Of a DNA stretch of 64,000 nucleotides, positions 18,269 through 28,100 are shown in pieces. Position 1 is the stretch's first letter. Every line of letters begins with the position of its first letter. The stretch covers positions 26,597-90,596 of the forward strand of contig CAMAFR010000002.1 in NCBI GenBank assembly GCA_945833835.1, read 5' to 3'. Origin of the DNA: an uncultured Bacteroides sp. Lineage in GTDB: Bacteria; Bacteroidota; Bacteroidia; Bacteroidales; Bacteroidaceae. Both the position numbers and the translations under genes were made by a program. Below the pieces are notes generated by a model. It ran no database searches, was not told the DNA's origin, and worked only from the letters and a program-made list of their open reading frames with translations.

Positions 18269-19279
18269 ATGAAATACACTACCATCATAGATATAGCGAA
18301 AGAACTGGGTATCTCCAAGTCGACAGTGTCGCGCGCTTTGCGTGACGATGATTACAATGTCAGCAAAGAAACCAAACAAAAGATATTGGAAGCGGCAGAA
18401 CGATTGGGCTATAAACGCAATGAACTTGCTGTCAACTTGCGTAAGCAGAGTACACGTACCATCGGCATCGTAGTGCCCGAGATGATTACACCCTTTTACA
18501 TGAACTTCATCACTCGTGCCCAAGAGATACTGAACAAGGCCGGTTACCGGGTTACACTGGCGCAATCGCATGAAGATGTTGAAGCAGAACGGCTGAACTT
18601 ACAGATGATGGAGGATTATCGGGTGGAGGGCATTCTCATCAGCGTGTGCCACGACAAAAAGAACCACGAACTCTATCAGAGTTTGCTGGACAAACACATT
18701 CCGTTGGTGTTTTTCGACCGTACGGTGGCGGATATTTCCGCTCCCAAAGTGCAGATAAACGATTATATCAAAGCATTCTTTATGGTGGAATATCTTATCC
18801 GTAGTGGCAAGCAGCGCATCGTCCATTTGGCAGGTCCTTCCTATATCCAAAACGCCAACGAACGGAAGAAAGGGTACAAAGACGCATTGGAGAAGTTTCA
18901 CTTGCCTTGTCCGCCGGAATATATTGTAGATGCGGGAGTCAACTTTGCAGACGGAGAGCGTGCTGTGGAAGGGCTTATCCGGCAAGGCGTTTCTTTTGAT
19001 GCCATTTTCGGCTTTACGGAAATGTCCGTATTAGGAGCCAAGAGCTGCTTGCAACGGCACCATTACCACATTCCGGAGGATGTGGCGATTGGTTGTATAT
19101 CAGGCACGGAATTATGTAAGTTGGTGCATCCATCCATTACTGCCGTGGAACAACCGGTGATGCAAATGGCAGAGGAAGCCTCCCGGCTGATTATGGAGAA
19201 GATCAAAGATTTCTCTGCTGTCGATGAAACCGTCATACTGGAAGCGGAAATGGTAGTGAGAGAATCGACATTGCTTTGA
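18269..19279 (+). CDS. LacI-family transcriptional regulator
   Basis: 336 aa from the ATG at 18269. The N-terminal helix-turn-helix reads TIIDIAKELGISKSTVSRAL (about residues 5-24) followed by the hinge YKRNELAVNLR. The rest is a periplasmic-binding-protein-like ligand domain (TRTIGIVVPEMITPFYM, AIGCISGTELC). It is divergent from the symporter-dehydrogenase-barrel operon and very probably controls it in response to the imported sugar or a derivative. The frame extends to 18140, but the extra residues have no counterpart in the family. Confidence 0.9.
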   Translation: MKYTTIIDIAKELGISKSTVSRALRDDDYNVSKETKQKILEAAERLGYKRNELAVNLRKQSTRTIGIVVPEMITPFYMNFITRAQEILNKAGYRVTLAQSHEDVEAERLNLQMMEDYRVEGILISVCHDKKNHELYQSLLDKHIPLVFFDRTVADISAPKVQINDYIKAFFMVEYLIRSGKQRIVHLAGPSYIQNANERKKGYKDALEKFHLPCPPEYIVDAGVNFADGERAVEGLIRQGVSFDAIFGFTEMSVLGAKSCLQRHHYHIPEDVAIGCISGTELCKLVHPSITAVEQPVMQMAEEASRLIMEKIKDFSAVDETVILEAEMVVRESTLL

Positions 19280-19298
19280 TGATTTTTTATGAAATAAA

Positions 19299-19331
19299 TT
19301 GGGAACAATTGCGTGTAAGTTCGTAAGTTTG
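19299..19331 (+). promoter_or_regulatory. Promoter of the flavin reductase-like gene
   Basis: TAAGTTTG at 19324-19331 with TTG at 19299-19301, 22 bases upstream, slightly long. The ATG follows 29 bases after the -7 box. Confidence 0.5.
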
Positions 19332-19360
19332 CAGGGTTTAATTCAGAATCAAAGAGCGAT

Positions 19361-19864
19361 ATGAAAAGAATGAATGTGTCCGAACTGAAGGACAATATGT
19401 TTGATGCCATCGGTAAGGAATGGATGTTGGTCACGGCTGGTACGCCCGAACGGTTCAATTTGATGACTGCCAGCTGGGGTGGGATTGGTGTGCTGTGGGG
19501 ACGGCCTGTGGCTTTCGTCTTTATCCGTCCCGAACGTTATACCTACGGATTTGTGGAGCAGGGGGATACGCTGACCCTTTCTTTCCTTGGGGCGGAGCAC
19601 AAGCAGGTGCATGGCATCTGTGGTTCCAAGTCGGGACGTGATACCGACAAGGTGGCCGAGGCCGGACTGCATCCTTTGGTGACGGAACAAGGGAACGTGA
19701 CCTACGAAGAGGCGCGTCTGGTGCTGGAGTGCCGCAAGTTGTATGCCGATGCCATTGACCCGGCTTGCTTCACTGACCCGTCGCTGGTGAGCCGGTGGTA
19801 TGGTGCGCATGGCGGGTTCCATAAGATGTATGTCGTGGAAATTATCAATGTATGGACTAAATAA
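19361..19864 (+). CDS. Flavin reductase-like FMN-binding split-barrel protein
   Basis: 167 aa. The split-barrel flavin-binding fold is suggested by RFNLMTASWGGIGVLWGRPVA, VFIRPERYTYGFVEQG, TLSFLG and the C-terminal HKMYVVEIINVWTK. Such proteins bind FMN and either reduce it with NAD(P)H or act as small flavoproteins. It lies eight bases before a nitroreductase-type lipoprotein, so the two probably form a redox pair or at least one transcript. Specific substrate unknown. Confidence 0.82.
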   Translation: MKRMNVSELKDNMFDAIGKEWMLVTAGTPERFNLMTASWGGIGVLWGRPVAFVFIRPERYTYGFVEQGDTLTLSFLGAEHKQVHGICGSKSGRDTDKVAEAGLHPLVTEQGNVTYEEARLVLECRKLYADAIDPACFTDPSLVSRWYGAHGGFHKMYVVEIINVWTK

Positions 19865-19872
19865 ACACAACA

Positions 19873-20526
19873 ATGAAAAAATGGACATTTGGAATGATGT
19901 TGGCCTTGTTGCTCCCGTTAGTGGCGTGTGGCGGCAAGACCGGCAAGGCAGAGGGGGCTGCCGAAACTGAAGGGGCACCGGTCGCAGACAAGAATGTGGT
20001 GGTGGAAACGTTGCTGACACGCCGCAGTGTGCGGAAATACCAGCCGCAACCGGTAGGGCGTGAGCAGATGCAGGTGATTGTGGATTGTGGCATCCATGCT
20101 CCGAATGCCATGAACAAGCAGCCTTGGGAAATACGTGTGGTGGACAATCCTGAATTCATTGACGGGGTGACCGCACTCTTCCGGCGTGAGAAGCCCGAGA
20201 TGGCTGCTGACCCTAATTTCAAGAACATGTTCCGCAATGCGCCTACGGTGGTGTTTGTAGGGCATGAGGTAGCATCGCCTACCTCGGCGTTCGACTGTGG
20301 TCTGCTGAGCGAGAATATGATGGTGGCCGCATGGTCAATGGGTATTGGCAGCTGCTGTCTGGGTTCGCCGGCAGCTTTCATGCGGAGTCCTGTAGCTGCT
20401 GAATACCTGAAACGTTTGGAGTTCAGCGAGGGCTACGAGCTGCTCTACTGCATTGCTTTCGGCTATCCCGACGAGACACCGGCGGCCAAGCCCCGTGATG
20501 CGGCGAAGGTGAAGTTTGTGGAGTGA
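19873..20526 (+). CDS. Nitroreductase-family lipoprotein
   Basis: 217 aa. A signal peptide with lipobox LVAC (cysteine 19) is followed by a low-complexity Gly/Ala/Glu linker, then the nitroreductase fold: TRRSVRKYQPQPV with FMN-phosphate-binding arginines, HAPNAMNKQPWEIRVV, MMVAAWSMGIGSCCLG and the C-terminal FGYPDE. It would reduce nitro, quinone or similar compounds using a flavin. Placing this family in an envelope compartment by lipid anchoring is less usual than the cytoplasmic form, though Bacteroidetes have such proteins. Confidence 0.85.
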   Translation: MKKWTFGMMLALLLPLVACGGKTGKAEGAAETEGAPVADKNVVVETLLTRRSVRKYQPQPVGREQMQVIVDCGIHAPNAMNKQPWEIRVVDNPEFIDGVTALFRREKPEMAADPNFKNMFRNAPTVVFVGHEVASPTSAFDCGLLSENMMVAAWSMGIGSCCLGSPAAFMRSPVAAEYLKRLEFSEGYELLYCIAFGYPDETPAAKPRDAAKVKFVE

Positions 20527-20580
20527 TGGACAATGTGTTCGAATGTACTGATGTCAACTGATTGTCAACAAAGTGAAGGC

Positions 20581-21369
20581 ATGCAGAAAGTTAAAGTAGT
20601 AATACCGTTCTATAAGGAGGCTTTAAAAGATTGGGAAATGAGTGCGTTGGACAATACCATGCGTGTGTTGTCAGCGCACCCTGTCGTATTCCTGAAACCC
20701 AAAGGGCTGTCTATCAATCGGTGGGCAATGACCTATCCGCAGGCAACCATCATGGAGGTGTCTTCTGAATGGTTGGGCTTGGAAAATGGCATCGCCGGTT
20801 ACAACAAGATGATGATGTCGGCTGCATTTTACCAACTGTTTGCCGATACCGAGTACCTGTTGATTTGCCATCTTGATGCGTGGGTTTTCCGTGATGAATT
20901 GTTGCAGTGGTGCGCTGCCGGATATGATTTGGTGGCCCCTCCCTGGCCTTTGCGTCCGCGGTACACGCATTTCCCCTTGAAGCAATGGCTTCAGTTAAAA
21001 CGGTGGATGACCGCCTCTAAAGGCAATCTACGGATCCAGATGTATGGTCGTATTGGGAATGGGGGATTGTGCCTGCGGAGGGTGGCCGCTTTTGAGGCTG
21101 CCTGCCGGCGTTATGCCAAAGAGATAGCTTTCTATGAGTCCAAGAAAGGAGACAGCCTTTATAATGAAGATATCTTTTGGGCATTGGTCCCGGAGGATTG
21201 GAATTATCCGACTGTCGAGACGGCATTACGCTTTGCCTACGACCTGAAACCTGCGTTGTGCCATCAGTTGAACCGGAACCGGTTGCCGATGGGCTGCCAC
21301 GGCTTTATGCATAAGAGCAGGATGTCTTTTTGGAAACCGTTTATTCCTTATATCGGTAGTGTTAAGTAG
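20581..21369 (+). CDS. DUF5672-family protein, probable glycosyltransferase
   Basis: 262 aa from the ATG at 20581 (MQKVKVVIPFYKE). In-frame starts from 20533 add residues unlike the family. Core segments are YPQATIMEVSSEWLGL, YLLICHLDAWVFRDEL (the acidic HLDAW resembles a nucleotide-sugar/metal site), GYDLVAPPWPL, RIGNGGLCLR and a C-terminal histidine/proline-rich end. DUF5672 proteins recur in surface polysaccharide loci. It is followed 24 bases later by a GT90-type gene. Base use is more A+T-rich than in the neighbouring minus-strand glycan genes. Confidence 0.75.
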   Translation: MQKVKVVIPFYKEALKDWEMSALDNTMRVLSAHPVVFLKPKGLSINRWAMTYPQATIMEVSSEWLGLENGIAGYNKMMMSAAFYQLFADTEYLLICHLDAWVFRDELLQWCAAGYDLVAPPWPLRPRYTHFPLKQWLQLKRWMTASKGNLRIQMYGRIGNGGLCLRRVAAFEAACRRYAKEIAFYESKKGDSLYNEDIFWALVPEDWNYPTVETALRFAYDLKPALCHQLNRNRLPMGCHGFMHKSRMSFWKPFIPYIGSVK

Positions 21370-21393
21370 CTTATATATTTTGAGGGGTTGATT

Positions 21394-22413
21394 ATGGGTG
21401 ACAATATTGTCTATAAGTTAAACAGCGGAAAGCCTGTCAAGGCTTTGAACTTTTTAGAGAAGGGAGTAGGATTGCTCGTGCCGGATGTCTTTTATCGTAG
21501 GCAGCTGCGGCGGAAATTGGCAAAGGCAGTGTGTCGTGACGATTACCGTTATTTGCAGCAGCGGGTGGACTACTATATCAAGATTTCCCAATCCTGGTGT
21601 ATGGAAAGCGAAGACAAGCTGGTGCGTGATAGGAGTTGGATACATTATACCGGTACGTTGGGGGGCTATCGGAGAAAAATGTTCCATACGGCCTATTATT
21701 TTGACCAGCATGATGTCACCAGATGGTTTCCCCCTTCCTTACGCTGGCATTTCTGTCCCGGTGATGTGTATTTTACGCCTGACGAACCTACTGTCGTAAA
21801 AAGTCGGTTACTGACGACAGACAATCAGAATTCAGTCTTGTTGAAATTGGACAAACTGCGGCATTTTATGTTTGTGCATGACACGAAGCCGTTTGCAGAG
21901 AAACTGAACAAGGCCATTTTCCGTGGCAAAATACGTCAAAGTCGTTTGAGGGTCCGGTTTCTTCAGCAGTTTTTTGGTCATCCTTTGTGTGATTGCGGAG
22001 TGGTGGGTCGTAATGAGGGCTGTCCGGAGGAATGGATGGCTCCTAAAAAGACGATTGCGGAACATCTGGACTATAAGTTTATTTTGGCACTCGAAGGCAA
22101 CGATGTGGCATCTAACCTGAAGTGGGTCATGTCGTCCAATTCGTTGGCGGTGATGACACGTCCTACGTGTGAAACGTGGTTTATGGAAGGGACGTTACGT
22201 CCAGATTATCATTATGTGGAAGTCAGAGAAGATTTTTCGGATCTCGAACAGAAACTCCGTTTCTATATGGAACATCCGGATAAGGCGGAAGAAATCATCG
22301 GCCATGCTCATGAATATGTCCGCCAGTTTCGTGATGAGGAACGTGAGGAGTTGTTGCAGCTGATGGTGATGGAACGTTATTTCCATACCAGCGGACAATG
22401 GACGGATGAATGA
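21394..22413 (+). CDS. GT90-family glycosyltransferase (LPS-modifying, CAP10-like)
   Basis: 339 aa from the ATG at 21394; a TTG two codons earlier is possible. The C-terminal half matches the family-90 pattern seen in lipopolysaccharide and capsule transferases: APKKTIAEHLDYKFILALEG, NDVASNLKWVMSSNSLAVM, CETWFMEGTLRPDYHYVEV and EKLRFYMEHPDKAEEI-like tail (here QKLRFYMEHPDKAEEI). It would add a sugar, often xylose or glucose in known members, to LPS or a glycan. Visibly A+T-richer than the converging genes, hinting at a separate origin. Confidence 0.8.
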   Translation: MGDNIVYKLNSGKPVKALNFLEKGVGLLVPDVFYRRQLRRKLAKAVCRDDYRYLQQRVDYYIKISQSWCMESEDKLVRDRSWIHYTGTLGGYRRKMFHTAYYFDQHDVTRWFPPSLRWHFCPGDVYFTPDEPTVVKSRLLTTDNQNSVLLKLDKLRHFMFVHDTKPFAEKLNKAIFRGKIRQSRLRVRFLQQFFGHPLCDCGVVGRNEGCPEEWMAPKKTIAEHLDYKFILALEGNDVASNLKWVMSSNSLAVMTRPTCETWFMEGTLRPDYHYVEVREDFSDLEQKLRFYMEHPDKAEEIIGHAHEYVRQFRDEEREELLQLMVMERYFHTSGQWTDE

Positions 22414-22415
22414 GA

Positions 22416-22437
22416 AGTGCTCCAAAAGAGGAGCACT
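22416..22437. terminator. Hairpin between convergent GT90 and GT2 genes
   Basis: AGTGCTCC (22416-22423) pairs with GGAGCACT (22430-22437), loop AAAAGA. There is no clear T-run, so efficiency as an intrinsic terminator is doubtful, but the position between converging stops fits. Confidence 0.45.
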
Positions 22438-23357
22438 CATTCTGTCATTTTCCCCAGCTTTTCCCGCAGTCCGTCCCGGTAGGCCTGCCAGAATCGTGGA
22501 AGGTCGTTCAGGCGGTAGGCGTTGCTGAAGGGCAGGGTAGCCAGGGCGGTCAGGAGGTAGCCGGCCACGCAGACAAAGCCGCGGAGGTTACGTACGCACC
22601 AGGTTTCTCCGTAATGGTGGTTCAAATAGGTTGAGTTGCGTACCTGGTAGAAGCGTTTCCATTTTTTCTTGCGGTTGCGTTCCGTCCAATTATCGTCCGA
22701 GAAGAACCGTTGTTTGTCCATCAAGGCATTGGGCACATACAATATTTTATAGCCGGCGCGTAGCGTGCGGATACAATAGTCGGTATCGTCGCAAAAGATG
22801 AACAGTTCCTTGTTGGGCAGTCCGATGCGGTCTACTACGCTGCGCCGGATGAAAGGGCCTTCAAAGGCGGTGCCTGCTATCTCCACCGGGGTGTCCACCT
22901 GTCTGTTCTTCAGTTTCTTCTTGTACATGGAGGAGAAGGGATGCCTGAAGTCATAGGCCAGGAAGTCGTTGGTGAAAACCTGCTCCTCCATCAGCCGGCG
23001 CGGGGCCAGTATGCCTATCTCGGGACGGCTCGTGTAGGGCAGCAGCTGTTCCAGACAGTCGGCACGCGGAAAGACATCGTCATCCATGCACCATATCCAG
23101 TCGGCTTCCAGCCGGCAGGCCTCTTCCATGCCCCGGTAGAAACCTCCCGAACCTCCTACGTTGGCTTGCGTGATGACGTGCAGGTGTTCGCCGGCTTGTG
23201 TGGCCAGCCATTCGGCAGTGCCGTCGGTGCTGCCGTTGTTGACGACAATGATCTCACTCACCGGGCGGTTCTGTCGCAGGCAGGCAAGGTTGCGTTGCAG
23301 CAGGGACAGGCGGTTGTAGGTTACCACCACGGCAATGATGCGGATAGCTTTCTCCAT
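22437..23357 (-). CDS. Family 2 glycosyltransferase (rhamnosyl/galactofuranosyl-transferase-like)
   Basis: 306 aa, GT-A fold. It starts with VVTYNRLSLLQRNL, then VVNNGSTDGT, NVGGSGGFYRGM and a metal-binding DDD in WCMDDDVFPR (residues 92-94), with FIFCDDTDYCIR further on. This arrangement resembles WbbL/GlfT2-type transferases, and a UDP-galactopyranose mutase gene lies 6 kb away, so galactofuranose is a possible donor sugar; that is inference. Last gene of a tight three-gene minus-strand run. Confidence 0.85.
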   Translation of the reverse strand: MEKAIRIIAVVVTYNRLSLLQRNLACLRQNRPVSEIIVVNNGSTDGTAEWLATQAGEHLHVITQANVGGSGGFYRGMEEACRLEADWIWCMDDDVFPRADCLEQLLPYTSRPEIGILAPRRLMEEQVFTNDFLAYDFRHPFSSMYKKKLKNRQVDTPVEIAGTAFEGPFIRRSVVDRIGLPNKELFIFCDDTDYCIRTLRAGYKILYVPNALMDKQRFFSDDNWTERNRKKKWKRFYQVRNSTYLNHHYGETWCVRNLRGFVCVAGYLLTALATLPFSNAYRLNDLPRFWQAYRDGLREKLGKMTE

Positions 23358-23360
23358 AAC

Positions 23361-24104
23361 TCAATACAAATTATCAATTTTCCCGGGTTGCACACGGCGG
23401 TAAGCCTGCATCAGTTCTAAGCAGCGGTGTGCATCGAAGCCACGGGCTTTGGCGTATTCGTCGGCCAGTATGCGGTGCATTTCGGGGGTGGCAGGCAGCC
23501 GTTCGAAATTCTTGCAGCCTGCTTGGAGGTCGAGCGGTCCTACCGCCATGCGGTTCAGGTCCACAATCTCAATCTGTATGTCTCCTTGCGCGTTCTCTCC
23601 GAAGAGGATGTTGGCACGGCCGTAATCCTTGTGCGCCAATCCATGCTCGTGCAGGCAGGCCGTGGTGCGGGCAATGGCACGCAGGATGTCTTCCTGCCGG
23701 TCGAAATGCCGGGTGAAAAGGTCTTCATAGCGGTAAGGGCAGTCCGAGGCCAGCGTCACGAAATAGCTGCGGTCGAACAGCAGTCCCTTGCGCAGGTTCA
23801 TATACCCCACGGGGCGGGGAGTCCCTACGCCGATACGGAGGTAAAGCAAGGCGTTGCGGTAAGACCGCATGGCTTTTGAAGGGCGGAAGATGCCGTAGAC
23901 GAAGCGGTTCACGAAGTTGGGGCGGCGGAATGCCTTCACCACATAAGCCGTGCCCTTATAGTCGATGCGGCGCAACTGGTTGCGCCCGTTGTGGATGAGT
24001 TGGCCCTCTTGGCGTGCGAAACGTTCGGGCAGCCCCAACAGGAAGTCGTCCAGTCCCGTAAAGTCGGGATGCAATACCAGTGTACGGTGATTCCAGAAAC
24101 TCAT
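23361..24104 (-). CDS. Lipopolysaccharide kinase (WaaP/InaA) family protein
   Basis: 247 aa with an atypical protein-kinase fold of the Kdo/WaaP type. A lysine in AYVVKAF would bind ATP, HKDYGRANILF (about residues 153-163) is the catalytic loop with Asp and Asn, and IEIVDLNRM replaces the usual DFG. Such enzymes phosphorylate sugars of the LPS inner core at the cytoplasmic face. It lies three bases before one GT2 gene and seven bases after another, which places it in core-oligosaccharide assembly. Confidence 0.85.
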   Translation of the reverse strand: MSFWNHRTLVLHPDFTGLDDFLLGLPERFARQEGQLIHNGRNQLRRIDYKGTAYVVKAFRRPNFVNRFVYGIFRPSKAMRSYRNALLYLRIGVGTPRPVGYMNLRKGLLFDRSYFVTLASDCPYRYEDLFTRHFDRQEDILRAIARTTACLHEHGLAHKDYGRANILFGENAQGDIQIEIVDLNRMAVGPLDLQAGCKNFERLPATPEMHRILADEYAKARGFDAHRCLELMQAYRRVQPGKIDNLY

Positions 24105-24111
24105 ACGGTTA

Positions 24112-24828
24112 TCAGATTTTGTCCAGGCCTTTGGTGAACTTCAGCCAGTAGTATTTCAGCGGATGGGTATATTTCAATTGTTTCCACGGGCGGCTGCCGT
24201 GCGGGCGGTGCCACACAGGCAGCGAGGTGAACAGGTAGTTGCGGAAACCTTTTTTGAGCGCTTCGTGCGAGATGGTCACATCGAACCAGTTCTTGGAGGC
24301 ATCCAGCCCGTCGAAGTCGAAGGCACGCAGGAAATCCGGCGTCAGCAGCGAGCAGCAGAAACTGCAATGCTTTTTTTCGGGATAAATCTTTCCTTCCTGT
24401 CCTTTGGCGTGCAGGTACGGATAGTTGATTTCCCCTTTTTCGTCCACCGTTACGGCGGCAGCAATGCCACAATCGGGACGTGCCGTCGCTCCGTCAAACA
24501 ATGCCTGTAAGGTATGCGGTTGCACCACCACATCCGATTCCACAATCAGCAGGCCTGCGTCGGCGGCGATGGCTTCCCGGCGGGTTTTCTGCAGCACCAG
24601 CAAGTAGTTGGGTGAAGGATGGTCGGTCAGGTCAGAGAGGTTCACCAGGCCGAATCCCAGTTCGTGGGCTGCCTCTTCCAGTCTCCGGGTATTTTCAGGA
24701 GTGCTGAAGTCATTGTAGACGGTGTAGGTGTACGGGACCTCCAGTTCCGAAGCCAGGATGGCTTTGACCGTTTCGAGCGTGAAGTCGATGGAGTCTTTGA
24801 CGGGTGTGATGATATGCAGGCTTTTCAT
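24112..24828 (-). CDS. Family 2 glycosyltransferase
   Basis: 238 aa, GT-A fold: IITPVKDSIDFTLETV at the N-terminus, TVYNDFSTPENT, LLIVESDVVVQPHTL with the likely metal-binding acid, and SLPVWHRPHGSRPW near the end. First gene of the minus-strand LPS-type run (GT2-kinase-GT2). Donor and acceptor unknown. Confidence 0.83.
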   Translation of the reverse strand: MKSLHIITPVKDSIDFTLETVKAILASELEVPYTYTVYNDFSTPENTRRLEEAAHELGFGLVNLSDLTDHPSPNYLLVLQKTRREAIAADAGLLIVESDVVVQPHTLQALFDGATARPDCGIAAAVTVDEKGEINYPYLHAKGQEGKIYPEKKHCSFCCSLLTPDFLRAFDFDGLDASKNWFDVTISHEALKKGFRNYLFTSLPVWHRPHGSRPWKQLKYTHPLKYYWLKFTKGLDKI

Positions 24829-24981
24829 GGCACGGTTCTACTTAAATGCGTGGTAAAAGTAGGCATTTATTCCCATATAGCAAAACCTATCTGCCCGGGA
24901 TAAAGAGGGAACGCCTTTTTTTAAAAGTCATGCCCGGCCGGGTCAACCGGCTGTCCCCATAGGGCTTGTAGGCATCTTGCC

Positions 24982-25057
24982 CAGTACCAGTCCACTGGTA
25001 CTGCCAGTTATTTTAACTGGTACTGGAGTTGAAGTTGACTACAACTCCAGTACCAGT
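24982..25057. repeat. Two adjacent palindromes sharing one core
   Basis: Palindrome 1: CAGTACCAGT (24982-24991) and ACTGGTACTG (24994-25003) with a 2-base spacer. Palindrome 2: 16 bases at 25016-25031 exactly inverted at 25042-25057 with a 10-base loop. Both are built on the same CAGTACCAGT core, so the core occurs four times in 76 bases, twice in each orientation. They lie in the 299-base gap behind the SNF2 gene stop. There is no T-run, so a REP-like element or protein-binding array is more likely than a simple terminator. The rest of the gap shows only a CCCGGCCGGG palindrome at 24933-24942. Confidence 0.7.
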
Positions 25058-25127
25058 GCTCATGCACCTGACAGTACTATAATAGACAAGAGGTGGGTGA
25101 TTGGTTCTGTCTCGGGAGTGGCTGAAA

Positions 25128-28100
25128 TTATCCGAAAATATCATGCAGCTCCCGGTTGGACAGTTTCCCAATCCAGCTCTCGCCGGTGGCCACCGTCATT
25201 TCTGCCAAATGCCGCTTGTCCTGTATCATCGCATCGATGCGCTCCTCGAAGGTGTTTTGTGTGATAAAGCGGAACACCTGGACGTTCTGATGCTGGCCGA
25301 TACGGTAAGCCCGGTCGGTGGCCTGCGCCTCCACGGCAGGATTCCACCAGAGGTCGTAGTGAATGACATTCGTGGCAGCCGTCAGATTGAGGCCCGTACC
25401 GGCGGCTTTCAGCGAAAGGAGGAAGATGTGGCAGTTGTGGTCGTTCTGGAACCGGTCCACCATGGCCTGACGCTGTTTCAACGAACATCCGCCGTGGTAG
25501 AACAACGGGATTTCATCCAGTTCCTCCCGGATAAAACGGACCAGCAGGTCACCCATCTCGCGGAATTGTGTGAAGACAATCACCTTCTCCTGCGCATCCA
25601 CAATGGCACGCAGCCGGTCAAGCAGCATCTGTGACTTTCCCGACAGAGAGGCATCCATGCGGTTGTCTTTCAGATACTGGGTGGGGTGGTTGCAAATCTG
25701 TTTCAGGGCCAGTATCATCTGTAGGATGAGTCCTTGGCGTTTGAAGAGGGCCTGGCTGTCGTCCGCTTCCATGTTCTCGATGACCGCCATACAGCGGGTG
25801 ACGGTCTCTTGATAGAGGGCGGCCTGTTCGGGGGTCAGTGTGGCATATTGGTTTTGCGTGATTTTGTCGGGCAAGTCCGAGATGATGGATTTGTCGGTCT
25901 TCAGCCGTCGCATCAGGAAAGGGGCGGTCACCTTCTTGAAACGGTCGGCCACCTGCTTGTCCCCGTTGTTCTGAATGGGACGCGCATAGTGTTCTGCGAA
26001 ATCCTTTTGGGAACCCAGGTACCCTTTGTTTGTGAAGTCGATGATGCTCCAGAACTCCGACAGGCGGTTTTCCACTGGTGTGCCACTCATCGCTATATGC
26101 GCCTCGGCGGGAATGCTGTGGATGGCCTTGCTCTGTGCCGTACCGCTGTTCTTGATGTTCTGGGCTTCGTCGATGACCAGCACTTGCCACTTCCGTTTCT
26201 TCAGTTGGTCGGCATCAGAGCGTGCCACGCCGTAGGTGGTGATCAGAAGGTCGGCCGACTTGCATGTTGTTTCTTTCAGGTTTCTGGACGGGCCATGATA
26301 AAGGGCGGTGGTGAGCTGCGGGGCGAAACGGGCCACTTCCAGCTGCCAGTTGTTCAGCAGTCCGGTGGGCACCACGACGAGTGCCTTCTTCTTCTCCAGT
26401 TCCCCCTCTTCTTTGAGCTTGAGCAGGAGGGTGATGACTTGCAGTGTCTTCCCCAGACCCATGTCATCGGCAATGATACAGCCGAAACCCAGCTTCAGGT
26501 TGCGGTACATCCAGGAATAACCGCGTTCCTGATAAGGGCGTAGCCGGGCGTTGAGCGTTTGTGGCAATGGAATCTGGTCGACCGACGCGAACTGGTGTAT
26601 CATTTCACGCAACTCGTCGGTCAGTTCGATGGGAGTGCCCAGGTATTCTCCGCTCAGTGCTGCCTGAAGCAGGTCGCTGGGTTTTATTTTGGGAGGGGCA
26701 CTCAGTGCCTTGTTCAACCGGACCATTGTCTCGGCATCTGCATACACATACTGTCCCTTGAAGCGGAGCAGGCCTTCGGCATGACCGATGAAGGAGGCAA
26801 AGTCGGCCGGCGTGAGCAGCTCGTCGCCTACCGCGATACGCCAGTCGAACGACAGGAGATCCATCATCGAAAGATAGGTCTTCTTGCCCGGGTCGCTCTC
26901 CTTTGTTTGCAGGCGGATGCTGATGCGCGGTCTGACCAGCTGCTGCAGGGCTTTGGGGATGACTACCTGGACTCCCAGCAGTCGCATGGCGGGAATCATT
27001 TCCAGCAGGAAACTCGTAAAGGCCTGTAACGTATAGTTCATGCTGTGTGCTCCCAGGTCGTTGATATAACGGTCCAGTCCGTCCACTATGTCGGTCAGGA
27101 GGGCCAGCTGCTGGAGGATTTCCATGCGTTGCCCCGCCAACTGCGGCAGTGTCATGATGTCCTTCAGGGTATTTCCATCCACCGTTATATGCACCCGGAA
27201 ACCTTTGTCGGTCTCGGACACATGGAATGTCACCTGATGCCTGACCTGGATGAAGTACCGGTCCAGCCAGGAACGGATACCGCCGGGAATGTTCGTCTCG
27301 CCAATGCCACTGAAGCCGTACTCCATGCCTGTGAAGAAAAGGTTGCCAAAGACATTCTTCTGCGCTGCATGTGCCAGGAGATGCACCAGGTCTGTGATGA
27401 TCTTGCTGAGCAGGCCCGCCTGTTGTCCCAGGTGTGAGACGAGATAACGGGTGGCCTCGTCCATCATGGCAGGTTGCCATATAATAAGGTATAGGCGGTT
27501 GGTCTCTTTTTTGGACCGTCCCCGTTGCGCTGGGGCGGAGGCGGTATGGAAAATCTGAGGCACGATGCACCCATGGGCGATGAGCTGTAGGGCACAGACC
27601 ACCATCTGCCGGGCGGCGATGATGGTGTAAGGATAGTCGGGGAGCCGGTCTGTAGGGAGGTTGAGCAACCGTTGGTAGAAGCCAGGGCAAAAGTCGTCTG
27701 TCCCACATTCATCGTGTCTGCCCAGCGGTTCCTGCGCGGCCTCCACTAACTGTAGCTTGCCTGCCAGGATTCTGTCGGCGGTCTTCACCACATACAGCAA
27801 TTCATGCTGGTAAGCGGTGCGGAAGTCGCTGTCATGACAAAAAGCCGGTGAGGCAGGCAGCAGGTTAGACAGGGGGAGGGCCAACCCGGGCAGCAGGGTA
27901 TAGTCGGGAACATCGGTCGCCGCTTCGGTGTTGAGTGCGAAGGGAGCGTCGTAGACCGTTTCGATACCGTCCACTTCCACTATCTTGGTGGTGCCCGGTG
28001 TGATGCCCCGCTTTTCCAATTCATGCAGGAGGTCAACGCCGTGGAGGGAGAAGACGAGGAAAGGATTGTTGTCAATCTCCATGCTGGTCTTGTAGATGAC

